From: an uncultured Eubacteriales bacterium
GTDB taxonomy: Bacteria; Bacillota; Clostridia; Christensenellales; CAG-138
DNA length: 18,361 nt
Reading direction: 5' to 3'
Assembly (NCBI GenBank): GCA_900547135.1
Contig: URFJ01000024.1
Coordinates: 1-18,361 of the forward strand
This document shows positions 1-8,253 of the stretch, in pieces; positions within the stretch are counted from its first letter, which is position 1, and each line of letters starts with the position of its first letter. The notes below the pieces were generated by a model. It ran no database searches. It was not told the origin of the DNA and worked only from the letters and a program-made list of their open reading frames with translations. The translations under genes were made by a program, and so were the position numbers.

Positions 1-57
1 AAAAATAACTTTGAGGTATTCTTCTCTGAGCTTCCCGTTGAGGTGATGGAAAGCTAA
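1..57 (+). CDS. C-terminal end of an unidentified protein (partial)
   Basis: Frame 1 is open from the first base to a TAA at 55-57 and encodes 18 residues ending in ELPVEVMES. Residue usage looks like normal protein, and the frame stops where the sequence turns AT-rich. Only the tail is visible, so no function can be given. It would be transcribed toward the surface-protein cluster, which runs the opposite way, so the two would be convergent. It may be chance. Confidence 0.35.
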   Translation, partial: KNNFEVFFSELPVEVMES

Positions 58-267
58 CAGCTATCCGTCCACGATTGCTATTTAGTTGCGGACAAAACCT
101 TTTTGGCGTTCTTGATTATGTGATATATTGAAGATTACGAGCATTGGCATCGATATCACTGCCCGTTGAAAAACGCGCTATTATCCTACTGTCCTATTTT
201 CTCAATATGTCAATCGCGACGGTTTTAAATATTGTACGGAAGCCCATAAATTAAATATAATGTAATG

Positions 268-882
268 TTAAACCCTCTTACTCACACGCCTCTTGATGCT
301 GTATACGGTTGCTATAGCAAGGCCTGCCGCGCACAGGGCAACCGCAAGCATCATAAGCGAATAACCACCCGTGCCCGGGTTTATGATGCCGCCTTCAGGA
401 ACTGTAGTATATACTTTGGCCGCGCCGGTAGCCAGCGTTTCACCTTCAAGTGTGGAGACAAGCGTAAAGTATATGTAGCCTTCATAATCGCCGGCCACTG
501 TTTTTTCCCAGTCCTCTTTGGCCACGTTGACAATTACGTCCCAGCTTCCGTCCTCATACACCGCTTCAGGCAGCTCCCTGCATCCCACGGTAAACGGCAG
601 CTCCTTATCTCTTTGCTTCACATGCCACATGGCCCCTGACCTTACCTCAATTCTCAACCCCTCCCCATCATAAAGGAACAGGTCGCTAAGGCTTGTTTCT
701 CCTATATCGGTATTTAGCTTCTTATATTTGATAAAGTGGTCGCCAGGATGGTTAAACACAAACTCCCTGTCAACATATGAAATTATTGTGGTGCCTCCAT
801 CCGGTCCTTCCTGTTCGCCAAAGGTACACGGGTTAGTAAAAATCAGGGCCAAGACAGCTATAAGCAAAAGCGCTCTTTTCAT
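268..882 (-). CDS. Sortase-anchored secreted surface protein of unknown function
   Basis: A 204-residue protein with an N-terminal signal peptide (MKRALLLIAVLALIF, about residues 1-20). The C-terminus has NPGTG at 168-172, then a hydrophobic stretch (about 174-194) and a basic tail (IKRRVSKRV). This is the layout of a cell-wall sorting signal of the NPxTG type, so the protein is probably attached to peptidoglycan or used as a pilin-like subunit base. The middle part (about 30-160) is predicted beta-rich and I do not recognise it. I chose the ATG at 882 because GGAGGAGG sits just upstream; an in-frame ATG at 909 has no such site. It is last in a leftward cluster of secreted proteins and probably shares their surface role. 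No sortase gene is in view. Confidence 0.8.
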   Translation of the reverse strand: MKRALLLIAVLALIFTNPCTFGEQEGPDGGTTIISYVDREFVFNHPGDHFIKYKKLNTDIGETSLSDLFLYDGEGLRIEVRSGAMWHVKQRDKELPFTVGCRELPEAVYEDGSWDVIVNVAKEDWEKTVAGDYEGYIYFTLVSTLEGETLATGAAKVYTTVPEGGIINPGTGGYSLMMLAVALCAAGLAIATVYSIKRRVSKRV

Positions 883-996
883 ACATACCTCCTCCGGTAA
901 TCCACTCATCCGTAAGCTAAAGATGGTAAAACCGCAATATACCCTTTACCAAAATGATCCATGTTAATTATACAACATAACATCATTTATATCAAC

Positions 997-1039
997 AGCA
1001 TATTGAGGGGGAACGGCCCCCGCTCCCCCCCAATACGCT
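997..1039 (-). terminator. Strong GC-rich hairpin between two surface-protein genes
   Basis: Arms at about 997-1012 and 1024-1039 pair AGCATATTG and a run of five G with a C-run and CAATACGCT, allowing one bulge and a mismatch or wobble. No T-run follows on either strand, so it is not a textbook Rho-independent terminator. Lying between the frameshifted surface protein and the sortase-anchored protein, it could attenuate transcription or protect mRNA ends. Confidence 0.4.
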
Positions 1040-1053
1040 GAAAGGTTTTCAAA

Positions 1054-1185
1054 TTACGGCATTGCGTTTGGATCTATTACAATATGCGAATTCGCGTTAG
1101 TGCCATTGTAAGTTACCTCAAACATCATATAGCCCCTGTACGCGCCGGCCGCACGCAGCTCGCCGGTGTTACATGTAACGGTTTC
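1054..1185 (-). pseudogene. Out-of-frame 3' end of the InlB-repeat surface protein
   Basis: Reading on in the neighbouring frame to the TAA at 1054-1056 gives TVTCNTGELRAAGAYRGYMM and onward to an NAMP end. This matches the end of the paralogous small protein at 2625-3227 (TVSCTPADLRAAGSYRGWMT). The paralog alignment therefore shows that the true C-terminus lies here and is cut off by one extra A in a GGAAACC stretch (T-run at 1182-1184 on the plus strand). Removing one base restores DGTVTC against DGTVSC. Either a real inactivating indel or a sequencing or assembly error. Confidence 0.75.
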
Positions 1186-2578
1186 CGTCCTTACGTGAGG
1201 TAAGGTCATCATTGCCGCTGATGTCAGCATAAGTGAATGTGCAATAGGTATCGCTAGGAGTTACCTCCCTATCATCGCCGCTAAACAACTTGAAGCCGAG
1301 TTCCCTTACGCCAGAGCCGTCCTTATCGTACATCGTCATGGTATTGATCCTGGTATCCAGATCGGTTTGGCCGAGTGAAACGTTTATTACCGCATCGGAG
1401 TCAATTAGGGCGCTCTCCAGCTTGATCCAGAAATCCCTCTCCAACTCGCCGTCATTGCGGTTAATAGAGCCAAAGTCAACCGAATACGGTATTACTACGA
1501 CATAGTCGACCGCCGCCTGTCCGATTACCTCGGTGTGGCCATCTCGGTAACCGTACGGAACGCCGTTTATCGTTATGGTCAGATCAGCTATTACATTGAA
1601 TATTACCACGTTGCCCGTCTCTTTGTCATAGGTGTAGCCTTCCCCTTCAACCAGGGTCATTCCTCCGCTTACCAGCGTAAAGATGTTTATTTCCTCCGGC
1701 AGGATATAGCCATCATACGGCACGAGCGTAAACGCCACGTCATAACAGGGCAGGGGGACCTGGTTGTTCCTCGTTTCGGGTGGCAGATGGTACTCGAAGT
1801 TCTCGTAGGTGACGCCGGTCAATCTCCAATCGATGTTGATTGGGGATTCCTGGCCGTCCGGAATATCATTATGGTTCGCATCAGGTTCCCAGATAGCGTA
1901 CAGTATTATATTGCCGTTAGGCATAGTTATCGTCTGGCCAGGCTGGTAGTTAGCGCCCTGTACCTGATTGTTCCACGCTATAAATACCCAGTCCTCCCTA
2001 AGGGGACGGTTGGTTGGGAGCGTTACCTGTGAGTTTCCTTCCGCTGTAATCTGCGCAGGCATATTTGAAACTTCATCCTGAGTGTTCTTATGGAAGGTAA
2101 TCGTGTACTCATCATGAGGCACGGGTGTCGGCGTGGGTGTCGGCGGCGGCGTTGACCCTCCGTTAAAATAATAAACTAGGTTGTTGCCGCCGTTTTTAAG
2201 CAGTATGGATCCACCTGGGGACCTTTGACCGCTGTCGGTCATTACATAGCTGCAGGTCGTGCCAGTTCCTACGTTGAATATATCGCCAACGCTGGGAATT
2301 CGGAAAGACCGGTTGTTTACATTGTAAGTACCCAGATCAAGTGTAATGCAAGGCTCGCCCCACTGAGATCCGTCAGTTACCGGATAACCGTTTATGGAGG
2401 TTAGCCCCTCCAATAGTAAATTGAGCGGAAGCACACTTAATGCGTTAGTGCCGCGAATGGTAACGGTAGAGTTGGCTAGAACCTCTTCACCGCCAGGCGC
2501 TGCCGACGCAAGTGCGGGCATAAACGCCGCCACCAGCGAAAGCGCCATAACCATTGCTATTAGCCGTTTAAATTTCAT
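1169..2578 (-). CDS. Secreted surface protein with InlB-type repeat, C-terminus truncated by frameshift
   Basis: A 469-residue open frame. Residues 1-27 are a signal peptide ending ALASA. About 35-140 is an unrecognised N-terminal domain. A Pro/Thr linker (PPPTPTPTPVP) follows at about 144-154. Residues 158-231 match the InlB B-repeat / Listeria-Bacteroides repeat pattern (YTITFHKN... LYAIW). About 275-340 is a second beta repeat (VPYDGYILPEEI). From about 347 onward there is a beta-domain shared with the neighbouring 200-residue protein (DGHTEVIGQAAVDYVVVIPY against NGHTQVIANADPDYMIVIPR). The frame ends early at RKDGNRYM because of a one-base insertion near 1184; the intact gene would end at 1054. 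AAAGGAG precedes the ATG at 2578. Probably an exported cell-surface or adhesion component. No anchor signal is visible at the restored end. Confidence 0.8.
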   Translation of the reverse strand: MKFKRLIAMVMALSLVAAFMPALASAAPGGEEVLANSTVTIRGTNALSVLPLNLLLEGLTSINGYPVTDGSQWGEPCITLDLGTYNVNNRSFRIPSVGDIFNVGTGTTCSYVMTDSGQRSPGGSILLKNGGNNLVYYFNGGSTPPPTPTPTPVPHDEYTITFHKNTQDEVSNMPAQITAEGNSQVTLPTNRPLREDWVFIAWNNQVQGANYQPGQTITMPNGNIILYAIWEPDANHNDIPDGQESPINIDWRLTGVTYENFEYHLPPETRNNQVPLPCYDVAFTLVPYDGYILPEEINIFTLVSGGMTLVEGEGYTYDKETGNVVIFNVIADLTITINGVPYGYRDGHTEVIGQAAVDYVVVIPYSVDFGSINRNDGELERDFWIKLESALIDSDAVINVSLGQTDLDTRINTMTMYDKDGSGVRELGFKLFSGDDREVTPSDTYCTFTYADISGNDDLTSRKDGNRYM

Positions 2579-2624
2579 GATATCTCTCCTTTCAGGGCAT
2601 ATTACTTAAAGTAGTATGTTCTTC

Positions 2625-3227
2625 TTAGGGCACAACAGGAGGATCAATCTCGCCAAAGTCGATGTATACATGATCGCCTGGGATGTCAAGATCCGTTGTT
2701 ACGCCGTCATACTCGTAAGTAATGGCATAGGTCATCCAGCCCCTGTATGAACCAGCGGCACGAAGGTCCGCGGGAGTGCATGAAACCGTTCCATCCTTTA
2801 CAGCCATAAGATCGTCGTCGAGATCCTCAATGTCAAATGTGCAGTAAGTGCCTCCCGGTACTATATCGACGCTGCCCATCTCTTCGCTTCTGAGCCTGAA
2901 CTCTAAAGGCACCTGGCCCTCGCCGCCCTTGTCATACATATTCATGTCCGTTGATTCGTCGAGATTTACAGTGATAACCGCTCCGTCGTCCATAACGGCG
3001 TTTTGTATCCTGATCCAGAACTCATGATTCTGTTCGGGCTGATTGCGGTTAAGCTCTCCGAAGTTGACTGTGCGCGGGATCACGATCATATAATCGGGAT
3101 CTGCGTTAGCGATGACCTGTGTATGGCCGTTGTCCTCGGGTACCGGTGTGGGATCGGTTGCCAACGCGGGCAGTCCGATTGACATTATCATAGCAATAGC
3201 TATGAGCGCTGAAATGAGCTTTTTCAT
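2625..3227 (-). CDS. Small secreted beta-domain protein, paralog of the neighbouring surface protein
   Basis: A 200-residue protein: signal peptide MKKLISALIAIAMIMSIGLPALA, then one beta-rich domain that is paralogous to the C-terminal part of the 1169-2578 product. Shared landmarks are HTQVIANADPDYMIVIPRTV, NFGELNRN, MYDKGG, GTYCTF and LRAAGSYRGW. I do not know a named family for it; a pilin- or fibre-like subunit is a guess from its small size, secretion and neighbours. The start is set at 3227 because GGAGG lies 8 bases upstream; an in-frame ATG at 3269 has no ribosome binding site. It is separated from the next gene by only 46 bases, which suggests one operon. Confidence 0.8.
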   Translation of the reverse strand: MKKLISALIAIAMIMSIGLPALATDPTPVPEDNGHTQVIANADPDYMIVIPRTVNFGELNRNQPEQNHEFWIRIQNAVMDDGAVITVNLDESTDMNMYDKGGEGQVPLEFRLRSEEMGSVDIVPGGTYCTFDIEDLDDDLMAVKDGTVSCTPADLRAAGSYRGWMTYAITYEYDGVTTDLDIPGDHVYIDFGEIDPPVVP

Positions 3228-3260
3228 TTCGTATTCCTCCAGAAAATTTTTATTTGTACA

Positions 3261-3283
3261 GTCCCGCATGGGGGAGGCGGGAC
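3261..3283 (-). other. Hairpin in the leader of the small secreted protein gene
   Basis: GTCCCGC (3261-3267) and GCGGGAC (3277-3283) form a perfect 7-bp stem with a 9-nt loop. It sits 34 bases upstream of the start codon, between two genes of the surface cluster. No T-run follows in the direction of transcription, so an mRNA-processing or stability role is likelier than termination. Confidence 0.45.
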
Positions 3284-3339
3284 ATAGTACCTTGTTAAAC
3301 GGTGTATAGCTTAATACAACACCAAATTAAGCGACCTAT

Positions 3340-4173
3340 TTATTCAACAACAGCGTTGAGCGTAAAGTTGACTACCGCGCCGTTGAGCCTTGACCGGGAC
3401 GCCAGGTCATACGCCTCGTAGCGTATTTGCGCATCGTACGTACCTGGGGCCAGCGGCCTTGTCAGGGTTATCTTGTACAAGCCTTTGCCCGGCGGTATTA
3501 ACTTTGACTCGTATATAACCTCGTCCGTGCCGTTTAAGGCTATGCTAATTACAAAGTAGCATTGGTTTCCCTCCGGATTGACTAGGTTTACGCTTACTTC
3601 TCTCGAATTCGCCTCTATGGCCATGCTTTTATAGCCTGGAATCCGGATTCCGTCTTCTTCGCCTGAATTCCCGCCCTCAGAAGGGGGAAGCGTCCCCTCC
3701 CAGTTAACCGCGTCCTCGTCGAGTTCCAACCCGCCGGGGCCTCCCGTACCCTCGCTTGCAAGGCTATTTAATAGCATCACCCCGCCCGCGATCAGCGCGG
3801 CAGCCAGAATCAGCAACAGCAGCAACAGCGCAAGACGGTTTTTAAGCAGCGCAACAAAGCTGTTGGGTAACCCCTTACAGGCTACATATCCGCTTCTTGA
3901 GTAAAGAATACCGCTGCGCTTCCCCTTTTCTTTCAGCGCAAGCTCACGGTCCATGTACCTGAGAACCGCGTAATCCTCCGCATCCTTTTCATTGCGGTTA
4001 CTGCCAGGAGCATACTCCCCTACAACATGGAAGTTCCCTTTGGGGAATATGTTCTTCATCTGCTTCTTGCTGTAGCAATCTATACTAATGCCGTCGCCAT
4101 ATCCGACAGTCTTTCCATAGTTATCTCTATTTTCCGCTTCGTACAACCGTTTTGCCGTCGAATCCGTGGACAT
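3340..4173 (-). CDS. Single-pass membrane protein with extracellular beta-domain, unknown function
   Basis: A 277-residue protein. Residues 1-110 are charged and lack a signal peptide, so they are probably cytoplasmic. One transmembrane helix lies at about 113-135 (LALLLLLLILAAALIAGGVM). It is followed by an acidic Gly/Pro/Glu-rich linker (about 140-178) and a C-terminal domain (about 180-277) with alternating hydrophobic residues typical of an Ig-like or beta-sandwich fold, probably outside the cell. GAAGGAGG precedes the ATG at 4173. It is first in the leftward surface cluster and could be its membrane base or assembly factor. No catalytic motif is seen and no family recognised. Confidence 0.75.
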   Translation of the reverse strand: MSTDSTAKRLYEAENRDNYGKTVGYGDGISIDCYSKKQMKNIFPKGNFHVVGEYAPGSNRNEKDAEDYAVLRYMDRELALKEKGKRSGILYSRSGYVACKGLPNSFVALLKNRLALLLLLLILAAALIAGGVMLLNSLASEGTGGPGGLELDEDAVNWEGTLPPSEGGNSGEEDGIRIPGYKSMAIEANSREVSVNLVNPEGNQCYFVISIALNGTDEVIYESKLIPPGKGLYKITLTRPLAPGTYDAQIRYEAYDLASRSRLNGAVVNFTLNAVVE

Positions 4174-5232
4174 AATACCTCCTTCAGTTCCATATCATAA
4201 ATAATATTAAACATAGCAGGAACGGCCGCTTTCCCGCTAAGGCACCTGGAAATCATAATCTACGGTGCTTTTATGCAGACCAGCCCTACCAAATTGGATG
4301 ATCCGCTTATCATTCTTAAAGGCCTGAGCACCGTTTTGTATATTGTTTGAATCGTTATTACGGAACCGGTGTCAGCTATCTATATCGATAAACGATCCAC
4401 AACATTCCGCTTAACTTTCAATTAACGAATACTTGATGGCCCATAACTTAGTTTATTGGTATATATTACCATGTTGTATCACTTTTTGCAACAGTTGACA
4501 ATTAAAAATTTTTGTTTGTTTTTTTTAAATAAGTTTTTTATTTATGTCATTAGCATTTTTATCTATATAATATATTTATTGAGTTCACAACAGTTATGTT
4601 GAGTTGTAAATGCGTGTTGAAAATAATTGTATTTATAAACAATAGAAATTGCCCTGTATTATATAACTTAATATTCAACATCGTCCCAGATCAGTCACAT
4701 GCGTTGTCCATGATGCATATATAATCGTTTAACCCGTCAGTTTTTAAATTATAGTACGTTTAAATAAACTTTTTATTCATATGCCTTAAAACTATGAAAG
4801 ACTTAATCATCGTTGAGAATGAAATATAATATTATCAACTTGTTTAAAATTGAATCCCATTATTACAAACTTCCCTCTAAATTAGAATCGTAAGCGGCAG
4901 CCTGGCCGTCCACTTTCAGGACGTCAATGCCCCAAAACTGGTATTCAATCAGCGTTTTCTATGTATATTTAACTCGATATTCAAAGGTCCACCAAAGCCG
5001 GCGGCCGGCTTACAAGCTCATGATCTATGGGTCCTAATCACGAATTTCCTTCATTCCATGAAATACATACAGCCTGGCCAATGACAGCCGTTCAAATGCT
5101 TCGGAAACTCAGGAGTTGGCGAGTATGGTTAAAGGACATGCGCCTATTGCCACCATATTCAACTAAGTCCATTTTAATATGCGGACATATATGATATTAT
5201 TATATGAATCGAATTTGAGGGGCCTAATCCTT
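4174..5232. other. Long AT-rich gene-free region upstream of two divergent units
   Basis: No convincing gene. The stretch 4480-4860 is very AT-rich with long A and T runs. A possible leftward promoter for the surface cluster is TTGCAA, 17 bases, TAATAT (on the minus strand at about 4464-4492). Its -10 lies in a small dyad, GGTATATATTACC. At 4863-4970 the minus strand has a short open piece ending in VLKVDG... that looks coding but is closed by stops on both sides. The right end contains the upstream region of the winged-helix gene. Confidence 0.5.
5180..5191 (+). promoter_or_regulatory. Motif TGCGGACATATA shared with the CRISPR leader
   Basis: TGCGGACATATA lies 42-53 bases upstream of the winged-helix gene start, preceded by TTTTAAT. 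The identical 12-mer, also preceded by TTTTAAAT, lies upstream of the CRISPR array promoter on the minus strand (8208-8219), so both copies point in the direction of transcription of their own unit. A 12-base match alone can occur by chance in a window this size; the shared flank and the two matching positions raise the odds that it is an operator. Confidence 0.35.
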
Positions 5233-6414
5233 ATGAAAAAACGTCTGGATATATACTTTTTTGGAGATACGGGGGAATACGATAGCCTGAACCCGTCCTT
5301 TGTATGCTCTATGCCCTTTGCCGGAGAGATTTTATACCTGATAGCCGCGCATAAGCCCTGTTCAATCTCCACCCAGGATATTTCAAAATCCCTAAGCGTT
5401 GACCTTGACACGGTTGCCGGCACGGCCAACGCCCTTGTTTCCATAAACGCTGTCGAACGCGAGGGCAACACGTACCGTATCCGTTTTCCTGTGTTCTTGA
5501 AAGAGGACATTGCGGGACTTAAACCAGCACTGAAGGAAACCTATGAATTCATTGGAAAAGCTGTAGAAAGGCTAAAAAACAGCATTATAAGCGTTATTTC
5601 CGCCCTCGAATGCTATACATTGTTTGGGGTGGACAGGTTATTATACCATATCATTTGCGATTCGGTGTTCGACGGGCTGGCATTTGACTTTTTCGAGGAA
5701 CGGGGTTTATTTTGCTGCTCAAAGCCGCAGCCTGGAAACCGGGACTATATAATGATTGGCTATGAGGATTGTTACGAGGCAAGGGAAATTAGCCGCAAGC
5801 TGCTGTGTAGCAGCAACAATTATACGTGCGACAGAGTCAGATATAACAGTTTTGGCGATTCAGACGGATATAGAAAGGATATCTTCAGGCTAGCCCGCAT
5901 ATATGAAGGCAATCGGGATATGCTTGAAGGGATCCTTGGCAACGCAACCCTTTCAAGCTCAATACTTGGCGCTGGACTTGAAAACGTATTGCCGGCCTGC
6001 TCCGAGCTTTTAATAAACTTGATTGAGAGCAATGGTAATGGGTGGGGCCGCTTTGACAGCGTAGAATATGCGCTGCTCAAGGAGACCGGATATATAGGCG
6101 GCACTAAGGAGCGCCCAGCTATAAGCGTTCCTGTGTTCTACGAAGCTGAACGCCCGATAATTAAAACCGTATCCGATATGGTTCTTAACGAAATATGTCC
6201 GGAAATAAGCAGGACTTTTCAATCCTTCTATTCACGAGAACGGGATTTTTCAGCCGTAAGGTGTGGCGTTGATATGAAAGAGCTGGGAAACGAACTTTGG
6301 CATCAATTGTTCGGCTTTGCAAACGAATACCTCACAGCCAGGAAAACCGTTCAGCCTCCCGCATTTAAGGCCGGATGCGGCAGATACCTGCAGAGCTGCG
6401 AGATTTTAACATGA
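5233..6414 (+). CDS. Winged-helix-like protein of unknown function next to the CRISPR array
   Basis: A 393-residue soluble protein. Residues about 28-88 have the shape of a winged helix-turn-helix: MPFAGEILYLIAAHKPCSIS, then a recognition-like helix (TQDISKSLSVDLDTVAGTANALV) and a wing (VEREGNTYRI). About 95-125 looks helical, and about 130-390 is a long unrecognised domain. The start is taken at 5233 because GAGGGG lies about 10 bases upstream; the longer form from 5179 lacks a site and would begin inside a possible operator. The stop (6412-6414) is 5 bases from the outermost, degenerate CRISPR repeat, and the array is read toward it. It could be a transcription regulator; whether it acts on the array is inference. 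It resembles no Cas protein I know. Confidence 0.7.
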   Translation: MKKRLDIYFFGDTGEYDSLNPSFVCSMPFAGEILYLIAAHKPCSISTQDISKSLSVDLDTVAGTANALVSINAVEREGNTYRIRFPVFLKEDIAGLKPALKETYEFIGKAVERLKNSIISVISALECYTLFGVDRLLYHIICDSVFDGLAFDFFEERGLFCCSKPQPGNRDYIMIGYEDCYEAREISRKLLCSSNNYTCDRVRYNSFGDSDGYRKDIFRLARIYEGNRDMLEGILGNATLSSSILGAGLENVLPACSELLINLIESNGNGWGRFDSVEYALLKETGYIGGTKERPAISVPVFYEAERPIIKTVSDMVLNEICPEISRTFQSFYSRERDFSAVRCGVDMKELGNELWHQLFGFANEYLTARKTVQPPAFKAGCGRYLQSCEILT

Positions 6415-6419
6415 TATTT

Positions 6420-8053
6420 ATTATAATCCACGCACCCACATGGGGTGCGACAAGCGGATTTCTGCTTTCCCGTAAATGTAATCGTGATTTCAATCCACGC
6501 ACCCACATGGGGTGCGACTATAATGATTTTCTGTATCTTCATTCTAACTTACATTTCAATCCACGCACCCACATGGGGTGCGACGCGTAATTCAGGGCAG
6601 TCATTAACGACTGCCCTATTTCAATCCACGCACCCACATGGGGTGCGACCCTCGTATTCGGTCGTATCCCCTAGAGGCGTGGATATTTCAATCCACGCAC
6701 CCACATGGGGTGCGACAGCCCTCAGAGCGAGGTCTTCTTCGTCTGCAAAGATTTCAATCCACGCACCCACATGGGGTGCGACGTCTATGCCACTGACCGC
6801 AGAGGTAGCATTAGATTATTTCAATCCACGCACCCACATGGGGTGCGACTGAGATCGTACCTCCACCCGTCAAAGACGAGCCGATTTCAATCCACGCACC
6901 CACATGGGGTGCGACTTCGAGCATTTCCGGCTCACCACCAAGATCGGGATTTCAATCCACGCACCCACATGGGGTGCGACAGACCATCCACTCTTTAATC
7001 TTCTGCAAAGAGTTTATTTCAATCCACGCACCCACATGGGGTGCGACATAACGCTACTGTAAAATATATTATTTTTTTATCATTTCAATCCACGCACCCA
7101 CATGGGGTGCGACCCTCACCCGCGTTATCATCGGGCTCAGGCGTACCAAATTTCAATCCACGCACCCACATGGGGTGCGACTGGTTTCCCACGCATCCAC
7201 CAATTTAACAAATGTATTTCAATCCACGCACCCACATGGGGTGCGACTGGAAAACCTTGGCTCTGTCAGGAGCAGGAATATAATTTCAATCCACGCACCC
7301 ACATGGGGTGCGACTTTGTGGGGATAGCGATAATTCATTACAGCACCTATTTCAATCCACGCACCCACATGGGGTGCGACTGCTACAAAGCCGCCGCTCG
7401 CGAGGCCGAAAAGGCAATTTCAATCCACGCACCCACATGGGGTGCGACTTAAAAAGCATTCTTTTTACCAAGAGGAAATGCAAATTTCAATCCACGCACC
7501 CACATGGGGTGCGACCACCCGTGCCCCAATCATAGGTCTTGGCAGAGCGATTTCAATCCACGCACCCACATGGGGTGCGACTACCAGCCAGAGCGCAAGA
7601 CGCACGATTATTAGCAATTTCAATCCACGCACCCACATGGGGTGCGACGTAATAATCTTATATAACGGGAGATAAGGACAAGATATTTCAATCCACGCAC
7701 CCACATGGGGTGCGACGTATAAATGTCAATAGATTTTAGGATTCATTTCCCATTTCAATCCACGCACCCACATGGGGTGCGACAAGGTTAGGATACTTAA
7801 ATGGATACGACATAATCATTTCAATCCACGCACCCACATGGGGTGCGACGGTCCCACGTGAGCCCGCAGGGGTACACCCGACGCCAATTTCAATCCACGC
7901 ACCCACATGGGGTGCGACAGCGGTATTGGGCTGGAAGCTCCCGATCAAACGCCGATTTCAATCCACGCACCCACATGGGGTGCGACGAGCAAATGCGTGC
8001 ACCCCAAGATACATGCTGTGGATTTCAATCCACGCACCCACATGGGGTGCGAC
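6420..8053 (-). CRISPR. Type I-C style CRISPR array, 25 repeats and 24 spacers
   Basis: Twenty-four repeats look identical at 32 bp and one at the left end (6420) is degenerate at two bases (ATTATAATCC for ATTTCAATCC). In transcript orientation the repeat starts GTCGCACCCCATG and ends GCGTGGATTGAAAT, the classic type I-C form. Repeat starts: 6420, 6487, 6553, 6618, 6685, 6751, 6818, 6884, 6949, 7016, 7082, 7150, 7216, 7283, 7349, 7417, 7484, 7550, 7617, 7685, 7752, 7818, 7887, 7955, 8022. Spacers are 33-37 bp and I see no duplicates. The degenerate repeat marks the old (trailer) end at the left, so the leader is at the right. No cas genes are in the window; the array needs a type I-C cas set elsewhere, or is an orphan. 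Protein readings across the array are artefacts of the repeat. Confidence 0.98.
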
Positions 8054-8253
8054 AGCCAAAACACGTAAATTAATGCAAAGAACATCTGTGCAATCAATTT
8101 TTATGCATTTATTGTAATTATATCAGGCCTATATGGCCATTTCAACAAGATTTATATATCAAACTGATGCCCCTCGGGTGCGAATGCAACGATAAAATCA
8201 GGTTAACTATATGTCCGCACCATTTAAAACGTACAGCATATTATAATAATTCA
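8054..8253 (-). promoter_or_regulatory. CRISPR leader with sigma-A type promoter
   Basis: An AT-rich 200-bp region between the newest repeat and the lipoprotein gene. On the minus strand it has TTGAAA (8140-8145), exactly 17 bases, then TATAAT (8117-8122), placing the transcript start about 57 bases before the first repeat. The promoter spacer contains two GGCC arms around ATATA (8126-8138), possibly a binding site. The 12-base motif shared with the winged-helix gene is at 8208-8219. The lipoprotein gene upstream reads in the same direction and I see no terminator between, so read-through into the array is possible. Confidence 0.75.

Noticed and set aside
4863..4970. Minus-strand piece with EYQFWGIDVLKVDG, like part of a glycoside hydrolase
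   Set aside because: Only about 31 codons between two stops, no supporting sequence around it; probably chance or too decayed to name.
6375..8117. Many open frames across the array with repeated IHAPTWGAT or NPRTHMGCD
   Set aside because: They are translations of the CRISPR repeat and spacers, not proteins.
8172..8186. GGGTGCGA in the leader, resembling the repeat end
   Set aside because: Only 8 bases match and it is not at repeat-spacer distance from the array; likely chance.
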